Of a stretch of DNA of 49,140 bases, positions 18,478 to 27,172 are shown piece by piece. The stretch comes from Pseudomonadota bacterium (GTDB lineage: Bacteria > Pseudomonadota > Gammaproteobacteria > Burkholderiales > Rhodocyclaceae), in contig JAFEDJ010000008.1 of NCBI GenBank assembly GCA_018241685.1, positions 1-49,140 on the forward strand, written 5' to 3'. Below the pieces are notes generated by a model, which was not told the origin of the DNA, searched no databases, and saw nothing but the letters and a program-made list of their open reading frames with translations. The position numbers and the translations under genes were made by a program. Positions within the stretch are counted from its first letter, which is position 1. Every line of letters starts with the position of its first letter.

Positions 18478-19411
18478 GGAGGAACACGCTGACGATGGCG
18501 ACGCCCAGCAACCACAACCACACGCTGTTCTGCACCAGGGCCAACGCCTTGTCGATGTCCGCCGCCGCCGCCGGGCGCCCGGCCCCCAGGGACGGACGGC
18601 TTTCCAGGTGACCGTGGTAGATCGCCGGGCCGCCGAGGGACAGGTCCAGCGCGCCGGCGCCCGAGGCCATCACCGGACCGGCGTTGGGGCTGTCCCAGGC
18701 CGGCGCCTGGGTACGCCAGCAGCGCAGCGCGGTCGCCGTGTGGCCGAGCAATGCGTAGCTCAGCGCGGTCAGGCGGGCCGGGATGAAATTGAGCACATCG
18801 TCGATGCGCGCCGCCGCCCAGCCGAAGCGCAGATAGCGCTCATTGCGGTAGCCCCACATGGCGTCCAGCGTGTTGGCGAGACGGAACATCAGCGCCCCCG
18901 GCCCACCCAGCAACGCGAACCAGAACAGCGCGCCGAAGATCGCGTCGTTACCGTTTTCCAGCACCGATTCGACGGTGGCCTTGGCCACGCCGGACTCGTC
19001 CAGCTCGGAGGTGTCGCGGGATACGATCCACGACAGGCGACCACGCGCGCCGGCCAGATCGCCTGCAGCCAGAGGCGTGGCGACTGCCCGTGCATGCTCC
19101 GCCAGGCTGCGACCGCCGATCGCCGCGTACAGCAGCACCACATCGAGCAGCATGCCGAACCAGAAATGTCCCTCCCGCAGCGAACCGGCCAGCGCGACCC
19201 ACGGCAGCACCGCCACGCTCCAGGCAAGCAGGCCGACGGCCCGGTTGATGATGCCGATGCGGCGGAACAGGCGCTCGACAGCCGCGGCGTAGCGGCCGAA
19301 GCCGACCAGCGGGTGGTAGCGGCGCGGCTCGCCGAGCAGGTGATCGAGGAGCAGACCAAAGGCCATCGGGATGACGATCGGCAGCAGGACGAGGAGGTAT
19401 ACAGCGGACAT
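18470..19411 (-). CDS. cbiB: Adenosylcobinamide-phosphate synthase CbiB/CobD
   Basis: Membrane enzyme that joins adenosylcobyric acid with aminopropanol (phosphate). ATG 19411 gives 313 residues with four to five hydrophobic segments. It carries the family blocks [20 protein letters not shown] (about 20-39), [29 protein letters not shown] and [19 protein letters not shown]. The C-terminus is a membrane anchor ending VFLHA. It is the first gene of the minus-strand cluster, only 39 bp from the divergent cobQ start, so both promoters are packed into or beyond that gap. Confidence 0.94.
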   Translation of the reverse strand: MSAVYLLVLLPIVIPMAFGLLLDHLLGEPRRYHPLVGFGRYAAAVERLFRRIGIINRAVGLLAWSVAVLPWVALAGSLREGHFWFGMLLDVVLLYAAIGGRSLAEHARAVATPLAAGDLAGARGRLSWIVSRDTSELDESGVAKATVESVLENGNDAIFGALFWFALLGGPGALMFRLANTLDAMWGYRNERYLRFGWAAARIDDVLNFIPARLTALSYALLGHTATALRCWRTQAPAWDSPNAGPVMASGAGALDLSLGGPAIYHGHLESRPSLGAGRPAAAADIDKALALVQNSVWLWLLGVAIVSVFLHA

Positions 19412-19450
19412 GGGATAATCGAAGGCTTTCTGCACCCGAGATTGTAAGTC

Positions 19451-20962
19451 ATGCGCCACGCCAGCACCCTGATGGTTCAGGGCACCACGTCCGACGCGGG
19501 CAAAAGCACCCTGGTCGCCGGCCTCGCCCGCCTGCTGTGGCGGCGCGGTGTGCGGGTGGCACCCTTCAAGCCGCAGAACATGGCCCTCAACTCGGCGGTA
19601 ACGGTGGATGGCGGCGAGATCGGCCGCGCCCAGGCCCTGCAGGCGGTGGCTGCCGGCCTCGAGCCCCACACCGACATGAACCCGGTGCTGCTCAAGCCGT
19701 CCACCGACATCGGTGCCCAGGTCATCATCCACGGCCGCGCGGTGGCCAACCTGTCGGCCCGCGACTACCACGAGTACAAGCCGCGGGCGATGGCTGCCGT
19801 GCTGGAAAGCTACGGCCGCCTGACGGACAAGTACGAAGCGGTGCTCGTCGAAGGCGCCGGCAGCCCGGCGGAGATCAACCTGCGCGACCGGGACATCGCC
19901 AACATGGGCTTCGCCGAAGAGGTGGACTGCCCGGTGATCCTCGTCGCCGACATCGACCGTGGCGGCGTCTTCGCCCACCTGGTCGGCACCCTCGACCTGC
20001 TGTCGCCCAGCGAACAGGCCCGCGTGAAGGGCTTCGTGATCAACCGCTTCCGCGGCGACATCGGCCTGCTGCAATCCGGCCTCGACTGGCTGGAAGAACG
20101 CACCGGCCGGCCGGTGCTGGGCGTGCTGCCCTACCTGCACGGCCTCTTCCTCGACGCCGAGGATGCGCTGGCCGACGCCCGCGCCGAGAAAGGCGAAGCC
20201 CGCCTGCGCGTCGTCGCACCGGTCTATCCGCGAATCTCCAACCATACCGACCTGGACGCCCTGCGCCTGCACCCGCAGGTGGATTTCAGCTGGGTCGGCC
20301 CCGGCCAGCCCATTCCGCCGGCCGACCTGATCGTGCTGCCGGGCTCCAAGTCCGTACAGGCCGACCTGGCCTGGCTGCGCGCCCAGGGCTGGGAGACGGC
20401 GCTCCGCCGCCACCTGCGCTACGGCGGCAAGCTGGTGGCGATCTGCGGCGGCTACCAGATGCTCGGCCGCCAGCTGCACGACCCGCAGGGCCTCGAGGGC
20501 GCCCCTGCCAGCCTGCCCGGCCTCGGCCTGCTCGACGTGGAAACCACGCTGGAAGCCGAAAAGCAGCTGGTCAATGTCACCGGCACGCTGGCGCTGCCCG
20601 ACGCACCAACCGTCAAAGGCTACGAGATCCACATGGGCGTCACCCGCGGCGCAGCCCTCGAACGCCCCGCCGCCCATCTGGCCGACGGCCGCCCCGACGG
20701 CGTGCAGTCGGACGACGGGCAGATTCTCGGCACCTATCTGCACGGCCTGTTCGACCACCCGGACGCCCTCGCCGCACTGCTGGCCTGGGCCGGCGTCAGC
20801 GACGCGGAGCGCATCGACCTGGCCGCCCGTCGCGAAGCCGATCTCAACCGCCTCGCCGACAGCATGGAAAAACACCTCCATCTGGACCGCCTGGCAGCCT
20901 GCTTCGGTGACGGCGCCGCGGCCCGCGCCTTGCGTCCGTCATCACCCGCGGCGCTTGCTTGA
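19451..20962 (+). CDS. cobQ: Cobyric acid synthase CobQ
   Basis: ATP- and glutamine-dependent amidation of adenosylcobyrinic a,c-diamide to cobyric acid. The 503-residue protein has the N-terminal P-loop [10 protein letters not shown] (11-20) and a C-terminal class I-like glutamine amidotransferase domain with nucleophile Cys332 (ICGGYQMLG) and His431 (TYLHGLF). Length is standard. It is divergent from cbiB with a 39-bp gap and no clear Shine-Dalgarno before ATG 19451, which hints at a leaderless or weakly initiated message. Downstream the zapB-like gene follows after 32 bp. Confidence 0.95.
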   Translation: MRHASTLMVQGTTSDAGKSTLVAGLARLLWRRGVRVAPFKPQNMALNSAVTVDGGEIGRAQALQAVAAGLEPHTDMNPVLLKPSTDIGAQVIIHGRAVANLSARDYHEYKPRAMAAVLESYGRLTDKYEAVLVEGAGSPAEINLRDRDIANMGFAEEVDCPVILVADIDRGGVFAHLVGTLDLLSPSEQARVKGFVINRFRGDIGLLQSGLDWLEERTGRPVLGVLPYLHGLFLDAEDALADARAEKGEARLRVVAPVYPRISNHTDLDALRLHPQVDFSWVGPGQPIPPADLIVLPGSKSVQADLAWLRAQGWETALRRHLRYGGKLVAICGGYQMLGRQLHDPQGLEGAPASLPGLGLLDVETTLEAEKQLVNVTGTLALPDAPTVKGYEIHMGVTRGAALERPAAHLADGRPDGVQSDDGQILGTYLHGLFDHPDALAALLAWAGVSDAERIDLAARREADLNRLADSMEKHLHLDRLAACFGDGAAARALRPSSPAALA

Positions 20963-20994
20963 CCCCGTCCCCGCCCCTCTCTAACATTCGCCGC

Positions 20995-21189
20995 ATGGAT
21001 GCCGAACTCGCCTCTCTCGAACAGAAACTCGAACAACTGATCAGCCATTGCACGGCTGCTCGGACCGAAAACCAACGCCTGCGGGAACGGGTTGCCAGCC
21101 TCGAAAATGCCAACCAGGAGCTCAACGCCAAGCTGAGCCAGGTCGGCAGCCGTCTCGAGGACCTTCTCGCCCGCATCCCTGAGGCCTGA
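20995..21189 (+). CDS. Small coiled-coil protein, ZapB/TIGR02449-like
   Basis: 64 residues, almost entirely one heptad-patterned helix (LASLEQKLEQLISHCTAARTE and following). No signal or membrane segment. It sits 1 bp before zapA on the same strand, the usual arrangement in beta- and gammaproteobacteria. A role in cell division with ZapA/FtsZ is inferred from position and coiled-coil shape. Confidence 0.85.
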   Translation: MDAELASLEQKLEQLISHCTAARTENQRLRERVASLENANQELNAKLSQVGSRLEDLLARIPEA

Positions 21190-21190
21190 C

Positions 21191-21487
21191 ATGGAACAGC
21201 TGGACATCAAGCTGCTGGGGCGCGAATACCGCGTCGCCTGCAAGTCGGAAGAAAAGGACGGCCTGCTGGCCGCCGTGGCCTATCTGGATGGCAAGATGCG
21301 CGATCTGGCCACCAAGACCAATTCGTCCGGCGAACGCCTGGCCGTCATGACGGCCTTGAATATCAGCCACGAATTTCTGCAACTGCAACGTGCCGGCGGG
21401 TTTGACATCCCGACGCTCAAGCGTAGAATCGAGCACATAAACGGTCGCCTCGATACAGCCCTCGCTGAGCAGGTAAATCTGTTCTGA
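21191..21487 (+). CDS. zapA: Cell division protein ZapA
   Basis: 98-residue FtsZ-ring stabiliser. The N-terminal globular part (LDIKLLGREYRVACKSEEKDGL) and the helical dimerising tail (ERLAVMTALNISHEFLQLQ) match ZapA. It starts 1 bp after the coiled-coil gene stop and is followed by 6S RNA within about 35 bp, the conserved zapA-ssrS order of proteobacteria. Confidence 0.93.
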   Translation: MEQLDIKLLGREYRVACKSEEKDGLLAAVAYLDGKMRDLATKTNSSGERLAVMTALNISHEFLQLQRAGGFDIPTLKRRIEHINGRLDTALAEQVNLF

Positions 21488-21521
21488 GAACGGTAAATCC
21501 AGGCAATCAAAAGGTTTGATA

Positions 21522-21702
21522 AATCCCCTGCGGTGTTGGTCAAGGCTTAAAACTCCTTGAACCAATGTCTTCGTGACATGGGTCGCTGCCCATAGAAACC
21601 GTTGGTGTGCGCGTTCCTCGTCGAACGTGCCTGATACGGAAGGAATGCGGCCCCCCTGAACTCCGGTTCAGGATGAAGGCCTGACGGCACGCGCGGGGGA
21701 CC
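21522..21702 (+). ncRNA. ssrS: 6S RNA
   Basis: Regulator that binds the housekeeping RNA polymerase by mimicking an open promoter. It lies directly after zapA, as usual. The ends can pair: TCCCCTGCGGTG (21524-21535) with the CACGCGCGGGGGA region (21688-21700). The interior holds the expected long imperfect hairpin with a central bubble. Exact ends are estimated. A strong terminator follows at 21710. Confidence 0.88.
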
Positions 21703-21709
21703 CATGAAG

Positions 21710-21740
21710 AAAAGGCGCAGACCGATGGTCTGCGCCTTTT
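21710..21740. terminator. Bidirectional terminator between 6S RNA and cytochrome gene
   Basis: AAAAGGCGCAGACC-GAT-GGTCTGCGCCTTTT is a perfect stem with A and T runs on either side. It serves the 6S/zapA unit and the convergent cytochrome gene. Confidence 0.92.
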
Positions 21741-21790
21741 CCATTTCCGCTCCAGCTTTTGCCCGTGGAACAAAAGCTGGCAGGGAAAAC

Positions 21791-22246
21791 TTATTCCGGA
21801 GCCTTGAAGCCGGCGCCCGCCTTGTTGGCCAGGAAGGCCACGGCACGCTTCAGCTCGTCATCGGTCAGATCGGCCGCGCCACCACGCGGGGGCATCGCGT
21901 TCTTGCCAGCTGCGGCGGACTTCACCAGGGTATCGTAGCCTTGGGCAATACGCGGGCCCCAGGCAGCCTTGTCGCCAGCCTTCGGAGCACCGGCAGCGCC
22001 GCTCTCGTGACACGCAGCGCAGACAGCCTTGAAGATGTCCTCACCCTTGCGGCTGCCCGGTGCAGCAGCCGGCGCGGCAGCCAACTCGACTTTAGCGACC
22101 GGCTGGACCAGCTTGGCAGCCAGTTCTTCATCAACGGCAGCCTTCTTGCCACAGCCCACGAGCTGGGTGGCAAGCGCAGCAACACCGATGGAAAGCGCGA
22201 TTCGCGCGAAGGAACGAACAGGGGCAGAACGACCAAGATCCGACAT
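21791..22246 (-). CDS. Cytochrome c5-type lipoprotein
   Basis: Periplasmic monoheme c-type cytochrome. ATG 22246, with GAGGAA 6 nt upstream, gives 151 residues. A lipoprotein signal ends at the lipobox LVGC (Cys32), then an Ala/Pro-rich linker, then the heme site CAACH (Cys76, Cys79, His80) and axial Met118 in AMPPRGG. This is a c5/CycA-like electron carrier tethered to a membrane. The longer open frame upstream (to 22306) lacks a ribosome site. It is monocistronic and convergent with 6S RNA. Confidence 0.9.
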   Translation of the reverse strand: MSDLGRSAPVRSFARIALSIGVAALATQLVGCGKKAAVDEELAAKLVQPVAKVELAAAPAAAPGSRKGEDIFKAVCAACHESGAAGAPKAGDKAAWGPRIAQGYDTLVKSAAAGKNAMPPRGGAADLTDDELKRAVAFLANKAGAGFKAPE

Positions 22247-22395
22247 GCTGAATTCCTCGAGTACTGGCAAATTTAATAAAGCATTGATTATAGCGGGGCT
22301 ATTCACCTTCTGTCAGGCAAAGCATGGACTTCGCCGCCGTTTCACGCTATCCTGCGCGCCGCACATGAAAATGCGCAGCATTATTTTTCCGACGG

Positions 22396-22472
22396 GCGCC
22401 CGTAGCTCAGCTGGATAGAGTACTGCCCTCCGAAGGCAGGGGTCGGACGTTCGAATCGTCTCGGGCGCGCCA
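22396..22472 (+). tRNA. tRNA-Arg (anticodon CCG)
   Basis: Acceptor stem GCGCCCG/CGGGCGC, D arm AGCTCAGCTGGATAGAG, anticodon stem CTGCC/GGCAG with loop CTCCGAA (anticodon CCG, codon CGG). The T loop contains TTCGAAT, and the CCA end is encoded. It forms the left edge of the catabolic block. Confidence 0.96.
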
Positions 22473-22499
22473 AACACAGCGGAAACAAGCATTAAGCTC

Positions 22500-22538
22500 A
22501 ATGGGTTAGGTCTAAGAAACCTGGCCCATTTTGTTTTT
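22500..22538 (+). terminator. Terminator of tRNA-Arg
   Basis: AATGGGTTAGGT pairs with ACCTGGCCCATT through two U-G pairs around loop CTAAGAA. A TTTGTTTTT tract follows. Confidence 0.75.
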
Positions 22539-22911
22539 GGCGCATCCTTGGACCAAATTCGGCCTTCCTCTGGCCTACAGCCTCCTCCCCTCCCTGCGAA
22601 AGGGCTTTTCGCCCTCCCACTCTCCGTGGCCAAGAGTTCTGTGGGGACAGCCTCAGCCTGCGATATTGCAGGCCAGTACATCGATTACGAAGGCAAAGAG
22701 CCAGAACCGATCGAGCCCTCGCGCCTACAAACTGCCGACGCTCCACCGACAGGGCCAGCATGCGCCATCCCAACAGTGCGTTCTCACTGAAAGTCGCACA
22801 TCTTTGATAATTAAATTTATCAATGAATAAACACAATCAAATCAGCCTCCAGCAAGCTGACGTTACTCTATCCCCTGTCTCCTCCACCCTCCTCCTTTGG
22901 TGTGGAATTAA

Positions 22912-22942
22912 GCCCAGGCCCCAACGTGCCTGGGTTTTTTTT
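22912..22942 (+). terminator. Orphan terminator
   Basis: CCCAGGC (22913-22919) pairs with GCCTGGG (22928-22934), followed by eight T. No gene precedes it on this strand back to tRNA-Arg, whose own terminator is 370 bp earlier. Confidence 0.85.
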
Positions 22943-22976
22943 GCTTTTTACTCACTGAGTACGGGTTATCCCGTAC

Positions 22977-23116
22977 GGAAAACAAGATTTGTGTTAGAGT
23001 CCCGCGCGATACGGAGGAGCGCAGGACGAGCATCAGGACAACAACAGACAAGGTGCCTTCCTGCGGCTGGAGTGAGAGATGGGACTGCTCAGAGTGCTGA
23101 GCAGTCCCTTTTTGTT
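22977..23116 (+). ncRNA. Candidate small RNA
   Basis: About 140 nt between the inverted repeat GTACGGG/CCCGTAC (22959-22976) and the strong terminator at 23081-23113. No reading frame with a ribosome site is present. The stretch is G/A-rich in the middle (GGAGGAGCGCAGGACGAGCAT) before the terminator. The 5' end and expression are unknown; this call rests only on the isolated terminator with a plausible upstream regulatory palindrome. Confidence 0.35.
23081..23113 (+). terminator. Orphan strong terminator
   Basis: GGGACTGCTCA-GAGTGC-TGAGCAGTCCC followed by TTTTT: an 11-bp perfect stem. It ends the candidate small RNA and faces the convergent mhpC-like gene. Confidence 0.88.
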
Positions 23117-23182
23117 GCCCTGTGGCGGATCTGGCTCAAGGCCGAATGAGCAATGCTGCAGTCTTGCAGACTTTACTCAAGC

Positions 23183-24055
23183 TCAACTCGGCGCTAGAAA
23201 CGACAATGCCAAGCCATTGAACTTGCTTGCGTGTTCCCACTGCGCCCAATGACCACAACCGTTGAAGATGTGCATTTCGGCTTTCTGAATCCCCGCCATC
23301 AAGCGCAGACCAAGGTCCAGGGGGACGAACCGATCCTCCCTGCCCCAGACTATCAATGTTGGCGCGATGATTTCATTAAGCCGGCTCCCCTGATCCGGAA
23401 ACTGTTTCGGATTGGCCTGCAGACTGGCCACGAAGTTGCTGAGATGGGCCCGGTTCCCGAGCATGTTGGCCAGGCGTGAGCGAAGGAGTTCTTCAGTCAG
23501 ACTGCCTGGGTCATAGACGAAAATGTCCATCATCCGCTTCAGGTTGTCGATTGTCGGCTCCCGATAAAGCGCGTTCAGGCAACGGATACCTTCCGTAGGC
23601 ATGGGGACGAGCAGACTGGCGCCTCCGGTTCCGCCCCCCATCAAGATCAGCTTATTGATCCGTTGCGGATATGCGAGGGCGAAGGCCACCGCACTGTGTG
23701 CCCCCATCGAGTTTCCGATCAAATGCGCGGACGCAATCTGCAGACCGTCCAACAGCGCGCACAGGGTATCCGCATTGAGTTGAGAGCGAGAGCCGGTCGA
23801 AATAATCGGATCGCTTTTCCCCCAGCCTAGACAATCCATCAGGACGACCCGATAACCCGCGCGGGAGACCGCTTCTATATTCCGGTGGAAATTGGCCCAA
23901 CCAGTTGCACCCGGGCCGGAGCCGTGAAGCATCACCACCACCGGCCCGTCGCCCCCGGTGTCATTGAAGTGCACCCGGTATGGATCCCCATTGAGACTGA
24001 TCTGCATGAAGCGGCTCGTTTGTTCATCAGTCAGGGCCGGGATGGATTGAATCAT
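23183..24055 (-). CDS. mhpC: MhpC-like meta-cleavage product hydrolase
   Basis: C-C bond hydrolase predicted to cleave 2-hydroxy-6-oxonona-2,4-diene-1,9-dioate-type ring-fission products to 2-hydroxypenta-2,4-dienoate and a dicarboxylate. The 290-residue protein is strongly like E. coli MhpC over its full length: [47 protein letters not shown] and [12 protein letters not shown]. Catalytic triad Ser116 (GNSMG), Asp241 and His269 (CGHWAQWEH). It is transcribed away from the dehydrogenase/cupin/mhpB unit, and their products act in series. A XylS-like half-site pair lies upstream at 24117-24151. Base composition here is visibly richer in A+T than the block further right. Confidence 0.92.
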   Translation of the reverse strand: MIQSIPALTDEQTSRFMQISLNGDPYRVHFNDTGGDGPVVVMLHGSGPGATGWANFHRNIEAVSRAGYRVVLMDCLGWGKSDPIISTGSRSQLNADTLCALLDGLQIASAHLIGNSMGAHSAVAFALAYPQRINKLILMGGGTGGASLLVPMPTEGIRCLNALYREPTIDNLKRMMDIFVYDPGSLTEELLRSRLANMLGNRAHLSNFVASLQANPKQFPDQGSRLNEIIAPTLIVWGREDRFVPLDLGLRLMAGIQKAEMHIFNGCGHWAQWEHASKFNGLALSFLAPS

Positions 24056-24087
24056 TTAAGTGCCTCCGCAATGTGATCACAAGGAGG

Positions 24088-24151
24088 AGTCTAAGTCCTT
24101 GAGACTACAGGGATCATATCCGGAAAGCGAAGCACCTATCCCGGTAGCGCA
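24088..24151 (-). promoter_or_regulatory. XylS-like operator pair and -10 for mhpC-like gene
   Basis: Read on the minus strand, TGCGCTACCGGGATA (24151-24137) and TTCGCTTTCCGGATA (24131-24117) are direct repeats 20 bp apart. Each ends in GGATA as in the XylS/BenR half-site TGCA-N6-GGNTA. A -10-like TAGACT follows at 24093-24088, 24 bp past the box, in the same context (CTTAGA) as at the YCF48-type operon. Confidence 0.6.
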
Positions 24152-24153
24152 GA

Positions 24154-24170
24154 GTTCTACGCGTTAGAAC
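24154..24170. promoter_or_regulatory. Palindrome, operator candidate
   Basis: GTTCTA-CGCGT-TAGAAC, perfect 6-bp arms with a 5-nt centre, directly beside the distal XylS-like half-site of the mhpC promoter. It could be bound by a second regulator of the mhp-like genes. Confidence 0.4.
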
Positions 24171-24247
24171 AAGAGGAACCACTGCAGACATTCTCTATGG
24201 AGTTCCGGCACCACACGGATCAGTAGCAGGCAACTCATTTTCATTCA

Positions 24248-24307
24248 TGCGTTGAGAGGATAAGTCGGGGATTGCGCGGAGTGCGCAATAAGGAACACAC
24301 CAATAAC
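24248..24307 (+). promoter_or_regulatory. XylS-like half-site and promoter candidate for dehydrogenase operon
   Basis: TGCGTTGAGAGGATA (24248-24262) fits TGC(A/G)-N6-GGATA. The position 20 bp on (24268-24282) keeps only the GGAG part, so the second half-site is weak. AATAAC at 24302 could be the -10. Less certain than the other four sites. Confidence 0.4.
24271..24289. promoter_or_regulatory. Palindrome ATTGCGC-N5-GCGCAAT
   Basis: Perfect 7-bp arms around GGAGT, overlapping the expected core promoter of the dehydrogenase operon. Its position suits a repressor operator. Confidence 0.4.
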
Positions 24308-24372
24308 TTCATGTCCGCACTCACCGAGATCCCACTCAATCCCGGCCCCCGAGAAATAAAAGGAGACAATCG

Positions 24373-25476
24373 ATGCAAATGATGAAAGCCGCCCGCCTGC
24401 ACGAAATCGGCGGGAGATTCCGGATCGACGAAGTCCCTGTGCCTACGCCAGGACAGCACGATGTTCTAATTAAAGTCGAATCATGCGGAATCATCCCCAA
24501 CCTTCGGAATGTGGTAACCCATTTTCCGACCTGGTACCCCTTCCTGCCACTGCCAGCACTGCCGGCGATTTTTGGTCTGGATGCGGCGGGAACAGTCGCT
24601 GCCGTTGGCGAAGGGGTCAGTTCATTCAAGGCGGGCGACCGGGTGTATGTCAATCCCGGGGTTGGCTGCGGTGAATGCCGCCACTGCAAGCAGGGCGAGC
24701 CCACGCGCTGCGAGAGCTACACGTTCATGGGCTATTTCGGGTTTGGGAAAGAGTCCCAGTCCATTTTCAGGAAGTACCCCTACGCGGGGTATGGCGAATA
24801 CACCGTGGCGCCCGTGGCCAATCTGGTGCGCCTTCCGGAAGCCATGCGGATCGAGCACGGGGCACGCCTTGGCTACCTGGGGACAGCCTACTCGGCAACT
24901 CGCAAATCGGGTCTGCGTCCGGGACAGGACATTCTCATTCTCGGTGCAACGGGAACGCTGGGCGTCGGCGCAACGCTATTGTCGTTGGCCTTCGGTGCCG
25001 GCCGCGTCATTGTCGTGGGCCGGGATCCCGCCGCACTAAAACGCCTGGTGCAACTGGATCCACTGCGGGTGATCCCGATTTGCTGGAGCGATGGACCTAT
25101 TCACGAGCAGGTGCGCACAAGGATCAGGGCCGGCGTCGACGTCATGCTCGACACACTCGGCGCAAAAGCCTCGGTAGATCTCTCGACCGATGCAATGCAG
25201 GCCGTCGCCCGTGGAGGACGCATTGTGCAGATTGGCGGCGTGGCCGGGCCGATTCCAATCGACCCCCATCCTTTCATGTGCGCGCAACTCCAGTACATCG
25301 GCTCCCTCTGGTTCACACCTGCCGAGGGCGATGAAATGGCTGCCATGATTGCCGCGGGGACGGTGGATCTGGGCATCCTCGAGCCTCGGCCTTACAGCCT
25401 CGAAAAGATCAACGAGGCCCTGGAGGACATCGAGCGGAACGGCAACGGCTTCACGAATTTCCACATTGCCTATTAG
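24373..25476 (+). CDS. Medium-chain dehydrogenase/reductase with only the structural zinc site
   Basis: Predicted NAD(P)-dependent oxidoreductase, 367 residues. AGGAG 7 nt before ATG 24373 supports the start. The structural zinc cysteines are intact (Cys99, Cys102, Cys105, Cys113). The nucleotide fold shows LGATGTLGVGA. Of the catalytic zinc ligands, Cys38 remains, but the usual GHE is GLD (Gly68-Leu69-Asp70), so a normal alcohol-dehydrogenase zinc centre is doubtful. It leads an operon with a cupin (9 bp later) and an MhpB-like dioxygenase. It may oxidise or reduce a side chain or ring of a substrate on the way to the MhpB catechol. The exact reaction is unknown. Confidence 0.8.
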   Translation: MQMMKAARLHEIGGRFRIDEVPVPTPGQHDVLIKVESCGIIPNLRNVVTHFPTWYPFLPLPALPAIFGLDAAGTVAAVGEGVSSFKAGDRVYVNPGVGCGECRHCKQGEPTRCESYTFMGYFGFGKESQSIFRKYPYAGYGEYTVAPVANLVRLPEAMRIEHGARLGYLGTAYSATRKSGLRPGQDILILGATGTLGVGATLLSLAFGAGRVIVVGRDPAALKRLVQLDPLRVIPICWSDGPIHEQVRTRIRAGVDVMLDTLGAKASVDLSTDAMQAVARGGRIVQIGGVAGPIPIDPHPFMCAQLQYIGSLWFTPAEGDEMAAMIAAGTVDLGILEPRPYSLEKINEALEDIERNGNGFTNFHIAY

Positions 25477-25485
25477 GCCAATGCC

Positions 25486-26040
25486 ATGACCTTTATTCGT
25501 ATCGTCACCGGACACGATCCGTCCGGACAGGCTGATCTCAAGATCATTGGCACGCCTCACAATTCAGGCCCTTTCGAGCATGCGCCGGGTTTCTGGGCTG
25601 CATGTATATGGCGTACGTCTCCGAACCCGCTAATCGAACCGACGCCACGGGATGAAACGTCAGTATCGCGTTCAGTCCTCCCGGAATGCGGTGGCACAAG
25701 CGCCTTGATGGTCACTTTCCCACCGAACGATCAGGTCACGAGCCCAGACTTCGATCCCCAAAAAGCCGCGATGGAGTTTGGCGAACGGTTGCCAGGTCTT
25801 GCCGAGAGTTTTGAACCCGACGGTTCGGGATACCACGCGACCACTACGATCGATTACGGCGTCGTCATCGAAGGCGAAATCGTGCTCGACCTGGGTAATG
25901 GGCGAGAGAGGTCGCTCCGGCAAGGAGATGTAGTGGTTCAGGTGGGCACCCGCCACGCATGGAGAAATCGCAGCGGCCGCCCCGCGCGCATGTTCTTTGT
26001 GCTGATCGGGGCAAAACGCCCCGGCAAGGAGCTGCCATGA
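25486..26040 (+). CDS. Cupin-domain protein in ring-cleavage operon
   Basis: 184 residues with a C-terminal single cupin barrel. Its second motif [15 protein letters not shown] (about 147-161) matches G-X5-PXG-X2-H-X3-N with Pro replaced, and the first motif region is [16 protein letters not shown]. Only some of the metal ligands are clear (His116 region, Glu, His157). Proteins of this type often accompany extradiol pathways, but their reaction is rarely known. The stop overlaps the mhpB-like start as ATGA, so the two are translationally coupled. Confidence 0.75.
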   Translation: MTFIRIVTGHDPSGQADLKIIGTPHNSGPFEHAPGFWAACIWRTSPNPLIEPTPRDETSVSRSVLPECGGTSALMVTFPPNDQVTSPDFDPQKAAMEFGERLPGLAESFEPDGSGYHATTTIDYGVVIEGEIVLDLGNGRERSLRQGDVVVQVGTRHAWRNRSGRPARMFFVLIGAKRPGKELP

Positions 26041-27002
26041 AGACACTGCTCCAGTGCATGTCGCACACACCCCTGAAGGGCTATCTGGATCCTGCGACGG
26101 AGGTCGTGACAGAGGTCGCCAACTGCATCAGCGCGGTGCGCAAGGAAATTGAAGCATTCGATCCGGAGATCATTTATCTATTTGCGCCGGACCACTTCAA
26201 TGGCTTCTTTCTTGATCTGATGCCACAGTTTTGTATCGGCATGGCGGCAAGCTCGGTTGGCGACTATGCGACGCCGGTGGGCATGCTGCAGGTTCCCCAA
26301 GCCCTGGCGGAGGCTTGCGCCGAAAGCGTGATCGGATCCGGTATCGATCTGGCTTTCTCATATCGGATGCAGGTCGACCACGGATTCACGCAAAGCCTGA
26401 TCGAATTGACCGGGGGGCTCGATCATTATCCTGTGATTCCCATCATGCTGAATGCCGTTGCTCCGCCACTGGCAACATTCCGCCGGGTACGCCAATTGGG
26501 CATCGCGATCGGAAATTTCGCACGCAGCCAGAACCGCCGCACGCTTTTTCTGGCATCGGGAGGCTTGTCCCACAATCCACCGATACCCAGGATCGCGACG
26601 GCAACGGACCCTGAGGTCATTGAGCGCCTCATTTCAGGACGGAACCCAACCCCTGCCGCACGGGCTGCCCGACAGCAACGCACTATCGACGCGGCACGCC
26701 GCTTCTCTGCCGGCGGCAGCGACTTGCACCCGCTGAACCCCGAGTGGGATCAGACATTCATGGAGCGACTCTGCCAACAGGACTGGCCAGCCATCGATGC
26801 ATACGGCAATGCCCAGGTCACAGCGGAAGCGGGTGCCTCGACGCATGAAGTACGTGCCTGGGTTGCCGCAGCGGCGGCAATTGATTCTGCTTCAAATGGC
26901 AATTGGTCTGGACGACAGAACTATTACCGCGCCATTCCAGAATGGGTTGCAGGTTTTGGGTCCCTTTCCGGCCAAGGGCTTGCCAATAAGCGGATACCGT
27001 AA
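26037..27002 (+). CDS. mhpB: MhpB-like class III extradiol dioxygenase (2,3-dihydroxyphenylpropionate type)
   Basis: Fe(II) enzyme predicted to cleave a 2,3-dihydroxyphenylpropanoid or similar catechol beside the ring hydroxyls. The 321-residue protein follows E. coli MhpB along its length: [54 protein letters not shown] and [15 protein letters not shown]. The acid-base histidines are His115 and His179 at the same numbers as in E. coli. The ATG lies within the stop of the cupin gene. No MhpA-type flavin hydroxylase is present, so the catechol must come from another enzyme, perhaps the Rieske system of the block. Confidence 0.93.
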   Translation: MKTLLQCMSHTPLKGYLDPATEVVTEVANCISAVRKEIEAFDPEIIYLFAPDHFNGFFLDLMPQFCIGMAASSVGDYATPVGMLQVPQALAEACAESVIGSGIDLAFSYRMQVDHGFTQSLIELTGGLDHYPVIPIMLNAVAPPLATFRRVRQLGIAIGNFARSQNRRTLFLASGGLSHNPPIPRIATATDPEVIERLISGRNPTPAARAARQQRTIDAARRFSAGGSDLHPLNPEWDQTFMERLCQQDWPAIDAYGNAQVTAEAGASTHEVRAWVAAAAAIDSASNGNWSGRQNYYRAIPEWVAGFGSLSGQGLANKRIP

Positions 27003-27018
27003 GGTTTTGCGTATCCCC

Positions 27019-27062
27019 AAAAAACGCCGGCCATCCGTTTGCGAATGATGGCCGGCATATCT
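27019..27062 (+). terminator. Terminator candidate after mhpB-like gene
   Basis: GCCGGCCATC (27026-27035) pairs perfectly with GATGGCCGGC (27047-27056). It is preceded by AAAAAA and followed by a poor T tract (ATATCTCTT). A strong hairpin but a weak U-run on this strand. Confidence 0.55.
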
Positions 27063-27172
27063 CTTGATTCATCCAAAGCCCCTGAAACCGGCAATAAATT
27101 TAATTGACATTATTCCAAAAGCAAAAACACGGTTTAAATCGGACATATCTTTCCAAGCCTGAAAAAATCCCC

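Larger units (their letters stand above)
22473..23182 (+). other. Gene-free stretch after tRNA-Arg with three plus-strand terminators
   Basis: 710 bp with no convincing coding region; the open frames here lack family features and ribosome sites. It contains three successive plus-strand terminators (22500, 22912, 23081). The last two are not explained by any gene, which implies small untranslated transcripts or decayed sequence. No second copy of the tRNA 3' end was found inside the window. Confidence 0.6.
24056..24372. promoter_or_regulatory. Divergent control region of the mhp-like genes
   Basis: 317 bp between the mhpC-like gene and the dehydrogenase gene. It holds a minus-strand XylS-like half-site pair, two perfect palindromes with 5-nt centres, and a plus-strand XylS-like half-site. 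The individual elements are listed separately. No coding sequence is seen. Confidence 0.7.

Noticed and set aside
22531..22830. Open frame of 99 codons after tRNA-Arg
   Set aside because: No ribosome site, no family resemblance; region judged non-coding.
22440..23182. attR-like duplicate of the tRNA-Arg 3' end marking an island end
   Set aside because: No second copy of the T-arm/acceptor sequence was seen in this window, so an island cannot be delimited.
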